A stretch of 15,319 bases of DNA from Cladophialophora immunda. Its lineage: Eukaryota > Ascomycota > Eurotiomycetes > Chaetothyriales > Herpotrichiellaceae. Shown in pieces: positions 8,977 through 15,319 of this stretch. The notes beneath the pieces were generated by a model that did no database searches, was not told where the DNA came from, and saw only the letters and a program-made list of their open reading frames with translations. The translations under genes were made by a program, and so were the position numbers. The stretch's first letter is position 1; every line of letters starts with the position of its first letter. The stretch spans positions 1-15,319 of the forward strand of contig NW_015622562.1 of NCBI RefSeq assembly GCF_000835495.1, given 5' to 3'.

Positions 8977-11900
8977 TTAGAGCTGGATCACATCCGCTTC
9001 GCTAAAGTCAGGCGGAGCGCCATTGTAAATACAACGACCTTTGGAATCGAGGCCTTGTCCGACATTAGTGACCCAGAGGTGAGTGCTGAAGCGCTCCATC
9101 CGGTGCACTTCATCGTCACTAACACCGAGAGTATCCCGAGGGATCCAGATGACAGGTCTTCTGGCGCGGAGCGCACTATGTTGGAAAGCCCTCTGCACGA
9201 GCTTATCGCGTTCTTCGGGTGTCAAATCCTCCAGTTCGTCATTGACTCCTCCAAAGAGGGCGTCAGCAAGTTGGTTCTGAGCTGCGAGTCGTGCTTCAAC
9301 GTCCTTTTCAGTGCCCGTCATCGGATTGAAACAGTTGAGCTTGTGAAAGACATCCTTAGCTGGTTGCAAATGGTGCTTCCGACGATTCAACCCCGCCCCG
9401 GATCGCGGTGGGCTTCTATTCTGCGAGGGATGCTCCCATTCACCAAAGGGCGATGCTCGTCCGTTCCTCGTCTTGTCCCTGTCCGGCGAAGGCTGGCGGT
9501 GGCGTCTTTGTGAAATATTACGTGGCGCTGGGCCTTGGGTCTCCTCGGCTGTCGTCAGGGTTGCTGCTTTCATCATTCGAACGACTCTACTGGCCGGATC
9601 CAGATTTAGGGCATTCTCTGGATTCTGAATCGCGTACGGCCCAAGGTCGGGCAACTGCCGGGAGATCTGCCTCCTGGCCTTTTCGGCATCTTGAAGTTCG
9701 ATTCTATGCCGTTGGCGATCTTCCCCCGTCGACTGGCGCTCGTTGCGCTCCAGCCGGCCGTCAGGATCCTCGTTTTCAGCCTCGTCCCCAACCAGTCCAT
9801 GTTTCGTCTGCATTGCTCGGGCAAACTCCTCACCCCGTCGGGCCGCGTCATCTTCTAGAGTGATAGGAAGATATCTCAACAACGGACTGAAAGCACTGTT
9901 CAGTAGCAACTGATAAACGGCGGTTAGGATGAGAATTAGTATCATACCCACTGCTTGGCCCGTGCAGGCGACGTTTCCGTGCTGGTCTCTGACCAAGAAG
10001 AACATGCCGATCAGCGCAATCTCCATCACATAGACACCCACGAAGGTGAAGTTGATGGCGTTGGGGTACAACAGGCCGCCCGTGTCGCGGGTATAGCGAT
10101 TGACGTAAAGGGTATTGTACCGATAGACAAACCAAAACAGTGAGAAGGTGACGACGTTGAAAAGGAGGATGAGAGGCGCGACAACGGAGTATATCAAACC
10201 GATACAAGCCAGATTCGTGTACACCGGGAAGAATGTTCCCCATTGAATATTCTGCAATCGGATCCGCCGATTGAATTTGGCCCGGGCTGTGTTGTCGAAG
10301 AGGGGAGCAAGGATAAACCATCCAATGAGTGACCCCACTTGTAGCAGCGCTCCAGCACTCACGGACAATGCTTGGAGGAGCATGTATGAGAAGAAATAGT
10401 TACTAGCCTTGGGAATGTTGGTGCCGAGGAGGCTTGGAACGTTAGTCCAGCCGTCAACGCTAGTTAAAAGCGCGAAGAATTCGGTTAAAGCTGACGCAAT
10501 GGAGACGACCAAGAACAGCTGGACGAAGAGGAAGCAAAAGTAGTAGCGCTGAACCGAGAGCTCCACCAGCGTCCCAGAGGGTGTGCCCTGAGATCGTACC
10601 AAGAACCGGAGGATCAGAGGAAGCAGAAACAGGAGCAGGCCGAGTACGGCCGCGGGCAACACACCCTGGAGGACATTCCGGACCCAAGCTGGAATTCTGA
10701 GAACCCAATGTAACCATGCGAACGCCTTGGCAGCCGTGTCCAGCTGCGAAAGAGCCGACGTAAAAGCGATAGGGATCGCCCAGAGCAGGACCATACCAAC
10801 CACAGCGACAACGACCCCGCCGGTTCTGACGTATACTGACCACCATGGAACCGACATGTTGTCCCAAATGACATCATTGGGGTCGATCTCGACCAAGCGC
10901 GGAGCCATCTGCTGCGGGAGATGGTGACTGACGGCTTGACAGGCCATGTGTGCTGCAACCTGATGATTGAATTGGACGAAGGCGGAGTTCATCAATGGAA
11001 ATCGTTCGGGATGAGCTTGATCATTCTCGATCTCGCCATTGAGCCTGGCAACCTCCCTCCGACAGTATCGAATCGTGTCGACGTTTTCACCTATCAGCGG
11101 CAGAGGGGGCATCCATTGCCAGCCGAAAATCGGCAGTTTCATGGTTTCGCGATCTTGTTCACCCAAATAACGTCGCCAGACTGCATCTTCGGGGTCGTGT
11201 TCAAAGTCCTGGTCAAACGCAGACGGGTACTCGACCGGCGGTTTCTCGTCAGACTCAAGACCAGTGGCCTGTTTGAACTTTTCCAGTGTGGTTAATTGCT
11301 TTTCCGCTCGAGCCTTGGCACTCCGTCCTGCGCTGATTTGCCGACCTGGGCTTCGTGACGGGTGTGCATCCCGAGGCGGCGTCTCCGTTGATCTTCCCCC
11401 GCCACCACGTAAGCTCGCATCTTCTGCAGAGGCATGTTTGACACCTGTTGTGCGTGGCTTTCCCCACGGCTTGCCGTTATTTGGCGTCGATACGTTGGTT
11501 TCTTCGTCTTCGTCTTCGTCTTCACCGTCGCCGTGAGAACGCCGGCCCGTGTTCTTTCGTTCAGCATTGGTCGCCACAAAGCCATTGGTGGTGTCAATGG
11601 CGTCGTTGACTCCTTTTGTGACCCTACGTATAACGTCCAGTAATCCTCTGCTGACTTTGTTCAAATGCCGGGCGGCCACATAGACACCTCTACCAATTAT
11701 GGGGATTTTGTATCGGTTCCATCGACACTCGGCGATCGCGTCTTTCTCGTTATTGTCCGGCTCCGGGTGTGAGCCAGGCTGATGTCTATGCGCGAAATCG
11801 TGACGGTTATGCTGAGCCTGCTGAAGATCTCCAGTTGTAGTGCCATAGCCGTGAGCTTCGTGATCACCGGCCTCGTACCTGATCGTCGCTCGCGGCTTCT

Positions 11901-12801
11901 TTTCTTTTTCAGTGAGTTTCTGACTCGCCTCCTTCTCTGCTTTGATAATATTCTGCTCGTGCTTTTTGAAACACTTCTTGATGAGCTTGGTCTCGGCCGC
12001 CTCTAGAGCCTGAGCGAGCTTATCGCGCCGCTTGATCTTGTCACTGAGCTCGTCAAACTTTCTGTTGATCCAGATATTTCTGGGCCCGCCGGGGAAAACA
12101 TCGTAGAGGCCATCGAGGGCCTCGACGTTGCACCACTTGTCAGGGATCGAGCTCACCAGAACGGTGGTAGCAGAGGCGCGTAGACGATGTTGGGGAGATG
12201 TCAGGTAAGCCTGCCGCACCCGGATGTAGTTCCGTAGTTCGTCGAAGGCCACATAGCATACCCAGACGACCAGACCTAGAGCCAAGAGCCAATGAACCCA
12301 ATACCGGCCGGTGTGATCGGGAGCGACGTTGCCCCACGCAAGCTGATCCAGGCCCGTCACGTTACTCGCGTTTTCGTTTTTGCCGAGTGCGAATTGTGCC
12401 CCGCGACCGTCGACGAGATTGAGAGGAATGAGGATCGGCAGGATAACCAGGGCGGCAGGGACAAAGATCGTGAGCAGGGTGCGCAAATATCTTAAGAAAA
12501 AATAGGCGTCTAGGCCACACTTTTGGACGAGTTCAGAGTTGGAGGTAGTAGCCACAGGTTTTACCCACTTCCACCATCCTGGAGGTGATGGGTTGGTCCT
12601 TTCTCTTTCCGGGACAAGGTACGTCCGGGGCTGGTATATCCTGGAGAAGCGATCCTTGATGGTGAGGAACAATCCGAACTGGATCTCGAAGACTACGATA
12701 GCAGTGACCAGAGAGGCGGCGAATTGACCAGCACTTTGACCATTCTTCTGTTCTGCGGCGGTGCTCTTCCCACCGAGATCGAGCGTGTCGTTCAACGACA
12801 T
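8977..12801 (-). CDS. CSC1/OSCA/TMEM63-family channel, PHM7-like (DUF221), 1274 residues
   Basis: This is a plasma- or endomembrane protein of the CSC1/OSCA/TMEM63 family, whose studied members are osmotically or mechanically gated, calcium-permeable cation channels; yeast relatives are Csc1, Phm7 and Rsn1. Three N-terminal membrane segments lie at about 24-48, 98-128 and 166-188. The cytosolic domain follows (about 205-655; ATTVLVSSIP and NSAFVQFNHQVAAHMACQA are typical). The RSN1-type core runs about 657-980 with hydrophobic segments near 660-682, 710-735, 752-778, 800-832, 855-895, 915-937 and 949-975. A charged linker leads to a C-terminal PHM7-type tail (about 1156-1274; RRPVIWIPRDTLGVSDDE, ending EADVIQL). 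The reading frame is intronless. The ATG context ACAAAATG has A at -3. The cytosolic domain holds an inserted disordered block (about 310-520) with an acidic run at 424-434. An AATAAA overlaps the stop codon. The family call is firm; the exact paralogue is not. Confidence 0.95.
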   Translation of the reverse strand: MSLNDTLDLGGKSTAAEQKNGQSAGQFAASLVTAIVVFEIQFGLFLTIKDRFSRIYQPRTYLVPERERTNPSPPGWWKWVKPVATTSNSELVQKCGLDAYFFLRYLRTLLTIFVPAALVILPILIPLNLVDGRGAQFALGKNENASNVTGLDQLAWGNVAPDHTGRYWVHWLLALGLVVWVCYVAFDELRNYIRVRQAYLTSPQHRLRASATTVLVSSIPDKWCNVEALDGLYDVFPGGPRNIWINRKFDELSDKIKRRDKLAQALEAAETKLIKKCFKKHEQNIIKAEKEASQKLTEKEKKPRATIRYEAGDHEAHGYGTTTGDLQQAQHNRHDFAHRHQPGSHPEPDNNEKDAIAECRWNRYKIPIIGRGVYVAARHLNKVSRGLLDVIRRVTKGVNDAIDTTNGFVATNAERKNTGRRSHGDGEDEDEDEETNVSTPNNGKPWGKPRTTGVKHASAEDASLRGGGGRSTETPPRDAHPSRSPGRQISAGRSAKARAEKQLTTLEKFKQATGLESDEKPPVEYPSAFDQDFEHDPEDAVWRRYLGEQDRETMKLPIFGWQWMPPLPLIGENVDTIRYCRREVARLNGEIENDQAHPERFPLMNSAFVQFNHQVAAHMACQAVSHHLPQQMAPRLVEIDPNDVIWDNMSVPWWSVYVRTGGVVVAVVGMVLLWAIPIAFTSALSQLDTAAKAFAWLHWVLRIPAWVRNVLQGVLPAAVLGLLLFLLPLILRFLVRSQGTPSGTLVELSVQRYYFCFLFVQLFLVVSIASALTEFFALLTSVDGWTNVPSLLGTNIPKASNYFFSYMLLQALSVSAGALLQVGSLIGWFILAPLFDNTARAKFNRRIRLQNIQWGTFFPVYTNLACIGLIYSVVAPLILLFNVVTFSLFWFVYRYNTLYVNRYTRDTGGLLYPNAINFTFVGVYVMEIALIGMFFLVRDQHGNVACTGQAVGMILILILTAVYQLLLNSAFSPLLRYLPITLEDDAARRGEEFARAMQTKHGLVGDEAENEDPDGRLERNERQSTGEDRQRHRIELQDAEKARRQISRQLPDLGPYAIQNPENALNLDPASRVVRMMKAATLTTAEETQGPAPRNISQRRHRQPSPDRDKTRNGRASPFGEWEHPSQNRSPPRSGAGLNRRKHHLQPAKDVFHKLNCFNPMTGTEKDVEARLAAQNQLADALFGGVNDELEDLTPEERDKLVQRAFQHSALRARRPVIWIPRDTLGVSDDEVHRMERFSTHLWVTNVGQGLDSKGRCIYNGAPPDFSEADVIQL
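11503..11520. repeat. Hexanucleotide repeat (TTCGTC)3 inside the channel gene
   Basis: Three tandem TTCGTC units, followed by the near-unit TTCACC, code on the minus strand for the alternating Asp/Glu run DGEDEDEDEE in the cytosolic loop. The unit length keeps the frame, so slippage would change only the length of the acidic run. Confidence 0.8.
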
Positions 12802-13616
12802 TTTGTATTACGGTATCCTTGGATCTCTTGCAGAAATTTTCGTCTCTTCTCCGCAGAGACGAGTTAGACTATAGCTGCCGGTGTTTTAGATGATTAAGAG
12901 TATGTATGACCGGTGCTCTTATGACGACCTACGTACTCGTTTTGAGAGGAGGATCAGGAACCGTAGTGCACATCGGTGACTGGCAAAATCAAGCTGGGCA
13001 TAGCTCCCGCGAAAGAGACTAACTTTTCAGCCGTCTCAAAATAGGTATAAGGACAAAGCGAGAGCGAGAGGAAATTGATTAGACTCGTTGTAAGAAATGG
13101 GACAATGGAGAGGAGTTCAACACGACGAAAACAAGTGAAAAGAGTGGACGGGCAGAAATTTGTCTTTCAGCTCCGCGAGTAGTGAGAACCGGTACTTTAC
13201 CAGTATTTCTCCAGAACCATCCCTAAGTTATAGCAAAGTGCATCCCGGTCTCTCTATGGGGCCCTGCGTCGCCGATGGATATATAAGACGTACAATATTC
13301 TGCGCTTTCTCTTGTCGCCCTGACCATCCACGATTCCGAACCTAACCTAAAGAGACTTCCGTTACCCTTCATCAAGACCTATATCTTGATATGTTAATGG
13401 AGTAAGTGGAAATTCTTCTTTCTAAAGCAGATTCGATGTACCCGACATACTATTACCAACCACTCAGATTTCTCACTTCGTTCAAAACTTGTTACGTGGA
13501 AGGGAAAAACATGCACGGGCAAATGGTGCGATCCTCCATGAAAATAACCTACGTCTGTAGTGGCAACCTGGATCCACTATCCCCTTCATCTATGATAATC
13601 TAGGATTATGCTGTAG
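12802..13616. other. 5' flank of the channel gene, otherwise without a clear gene
   Basis: No convincing coding region is seen. The leader directly upstream of the channel ATG holds a 7-bp inverted repeat TCGTCTC/GAGACGA (12840-12846 and 12856-12862). A plus-strand TATATAAG occurs at about 13279, followed by an ATG at 13391 and a GTAAGT at 13402 that could open a tiny spliced frame into 13469-13603. That model is too weak to call a gene. Confidence 0.5.
13040..13145 (-). promoter_or_regulatory. Pyrimidine-rich promoter-like region of the channel gene
   Basis: Read on the minus strand this region is rich in C and T (for example TTTCCTCTCGCTCTCGC, then CCTTATACC) and lies about 240-340 bp upstream of the channel start codon. 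Such CT-rich blocks are common in fungal promoters. Function is inferred from position and composition. Confidence 0.35.
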
Positions 13617-13947
13617 CATAGGGTGACTGTAAAAGATCATTCTGAACTTAGGGCATGGGAGGAGGAGGAAGAAAAGCACCAACGTCAGGCAGTAAAGTTA
13701 CTTGAAGCGTTTGTGGGTGTAGCTGTTAGCGGCAAATTTGGAGGTGAACGAACTCAAATGGGATGATCCCGGGGAACTCACTTTCGCAAGACGCAAAAGC
13801 TTGGACGAACTGGAATTATTCTGGCCAATTATCGAGAGTTCCCGATGGCGGGGATGAAGAACACAGCACCAGATCCTTGACCGATACAGTACAATAGTAG
13901 AACGCTTGCACGGCGGTACAAAATTTCAACGTCGTAAAAAGCGCTAG
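13617..13947 (+). pseudogene. Probable coding relic, unknown family
   Basis: Two adjacent plus-strand frames look like pieces of one protein. The first (13617-13766) reads VTVKDHSELRAWEEEEEKHQ and then RQAVKLLEAF. One frame over, from 13726, come VNELKWDDPGELTFARR, KSLDELELFWPIIESSRW, then a TGA at 13855-13857 where a TGG (Trp) would keep the frame, then RTQHQILDRYSTIVERLH and a basic end RRKKR before TAG at 13945-13947. The charged, helical composition and the continuation past a single stop argue for a decayed exon. No start, domain or relative is recognised, and each open piece alone is short enough to arise by chance. Confidence 0.3.
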
Positions 13948-14659
13948 ATGGGCCCAACAGCCCAAAGTTTTCCCTAGAAACTCCTACGCCCCCAAATGAT
14001 AGGGTACGGCGTCCAGCGCGGATACCCGCTTCTTGAACAAATATTGTACAATATCAGCACGACCTTTTGCATGCAATCTGCACCCATCAATATGGTCGAC
14101 GTTCGAATACATGGCAGCAATCCCGTACTTCTGAGGACTCATTTCCATGAACGACTTGCTCTACTTCAGTCAACCGCACGCGTTTGACATATATCCGTGG
14201 AGCTCGGCGCTCGCCTATAGTTCGGCGCTGGATTCTATCGCAGTCGGATTAGATCGAGCTATTTGCCAAGCCTGACGGACTACCAGCGTCTTCACAAACG
14301 AGCCATAGGAAATGGAGTAAAATGATGCGAATGGTTGGCCTTGCAATGTTACGTATAGATATCTTCTAGTCTAAGTCTGGAAAAGTGTGTCGGCGAGCTT
14401 AAACAGACCTATAGCTATTGGTCAAGACAAGCTATATCTCGGACGTGGAAAGCTCCAATGTGGTCAGTTACCGTAGCCAAAAGTTTGTCAGAAAATTCTC
14501 TAGCGACCCGTCATTCTTCGCAAAAGAAAGCCAAATTGAGTACAAGATAAAAGACGAGTATGCTACGGCCACCGTCTTGTCTCCGCGACATCACCTATCA
14601 TCTCCAGTGAGCGCGAGGACAACGATAAGGTGCCCTCTTTCTTTCTATACACAGCCACC
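13948..14659. other. Stretch without a recognised gene
   Basis: Short open frames occur on both strands: plus 13996-14187, and minus from about 14147 to 13990 starting MEMSPQKYGIAAMYSN. They overlap each other, and neither shows a known motif. I see no repeat, RNA gene or mobile-element signal. Confidence 0.4.
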
Positions 14660-14830
14660 ATGGTATTTCTTCAGCCTCTGTGGACGATCGTTGGTATCAT
14701 AGTTATTAAGTCAAAGTCAAAGCTTCTCACCTTGGTCACCTTCCCTCAATCGTCCGCCTCCCCAGACTTCAACATTGCATATCCCTTCTCCACATTTGAC
14801 GGGAATGGGACTTTACCTAGTCACGACTGA
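14660..14830 (+). CDS. Weak candidate: 56-codon open frame with strong start context
   Basis: The ATG lies in GCCACCATGG, an excellent eukaryotic start context. The predicted peptide begins with a hydrophobic segment (MVFLQPLWTIVGIIVI) followed by KSKSKLL and a polar tail ending GNGTLPSHD. This could be a small membrane or secreted peptide, or one exon of a larger gene, since the same frame is open upstream to about 14538. I do not recognise it, and chance cannot be excluded. Confidence 0.2.
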   Translation: MVFLQPLWTIVGIIVIKSKSKLLTLVTFPQSSASPDFNIAYPFSTFDGNGTLPSHD

Positions 14831-15319
14831 GTAGGGCGGCGACCATACAGTAGTCGCACTAGGCATTACATGTGCCTGGGAGGGGCGTGGGAGATCAGTG
14901 GTTGCTTGGAATGGCGGATTGTCCGCCTTCCTTGTGTCTTCGCGTTGGGGAAATTTGAATTGAGAAGGACAGGTTTATTGTTGGCTGCGTTATAGATAGA
15001 CCATCTTGCCGCCCTGAGGCATGCTCCTGGGCGGGCGGTGCTCGAGGTTGACTGTGATGATGAATTCTTTTTGCATTGAACGGCGTTACCCCTAAGAATC
15101 CTTTCTCTGCCTAGCTCGAAATGCGGGGGCGCCACTCAACGCTCTATCAACACTCTCCGCTCCATTCCTTTCCTCGCCTACGTACACCTATCCCCCTTTA
15201 ACTCTACTCATGACGGCAGAATTGTGTATCTCCCCTTCCGTCCGTTGGGCGCCTTTTGTCTTGGCACTAGGCTTGGCATGCAAATTCATGTAGAACAGTA
15301 CGAGGCTCAGGAATCAAAT
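14831..15319. other. Stretch without a recognised gene at the window edge
   Basis: An 89-codon minus-strand frame (14866-15135) is present, but its composition (many R, S, N, H and A) looks like chance. CT-rich sequence at about 15160-15240 on the plus strand resembles a promoter for a gene that may start beyond the window; that is inference only. Confidence 0.35.

Noticed and set aside
8950..12801. Many open frames on the plus strand and in other minus frames (up to 187 codons)
   Set aside because: They all lie inside or across the intact channel gene and are shadows of its GC-rich codons.
13391..13603. Tiny spliced gene behind a TATATAAG (ATG 13391, donor 13402, acceptor near 13468)
   Set aside because: It would code about 48 residues with a three-codon first exon; the branch site is poor and the signal is not above chance.
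1..15319. CRISPR arrays, terminal inverted or long terminal repeats, rRNA, telomere repeats
   Set aside because: None was seen by eye on either strand; the only tandem repeats are the 99-bp ankyrin units and the short hexanucleotide run.

Overview
The window looks like nuclear DNA of a filamentous ascomycete (Pezizomycotina). The evidence is short introns of about 50 bp with GTAAGT/GTACGC-type donors and CTAAC/CTGAC branch sites, pyrimidine-rich promoter tracts, a fungal NACHT-ankyrin (NLR-type) relic, and a CSC1/PHM7-type channel of the long fungal form. I cannot name the species.

Layout. (1) 298-1360 (+): a three-exon gene for a 320-residue protein I do not recognise; its reading frame is rebuilt cleanly across two introns. 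(2) About 1554-2420 (-): a decayed, convergent gene of unknown identity with at least four in-frame nonsense codons and several frameshifts. (3) About 2890-4500 (-): a broken NACHT-ankyrin gene. It lacks its P-loop and N-terminal effector at the 5' end and is cut by two nonsense codons inside the ankyrin repeats. (4) About 4.5-8.97 kb: a long stretch with no gene I can defend. Open frames there are short and of the size expected by chance. (5) 8977-12801 (-): the one clearly intact, large gene, an intronless 1274-codon CSC1/OSCA/TMEM63-family channel with an unusually long, low-complexity cytosolic loop; a pyrimidine-rich promoter-like tract lies upstream of it. (6) 13.6-15.3 kb: gene-poor, with one probable coding relic (13617-13947, +) and one weak 56-codon candidate with a strong start context (14660, +).

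The genes do not form a pathway or cluster. The common theme is decay: two minus-strand genes are inactivated, and all six recognised nonsense codons in them are TAG or TAA, which fits C-to-T change at CpA (the preference of repeat-induced point mutation, RIP). Two of these can be compared directly with an intact ankyrin repeat 99 bp away. I did not find a previously undescribed system, CRISPR array, RNA gene or intact mobile element. The most useful leads are the RIP-like NLR relic and the long loop of the channel.
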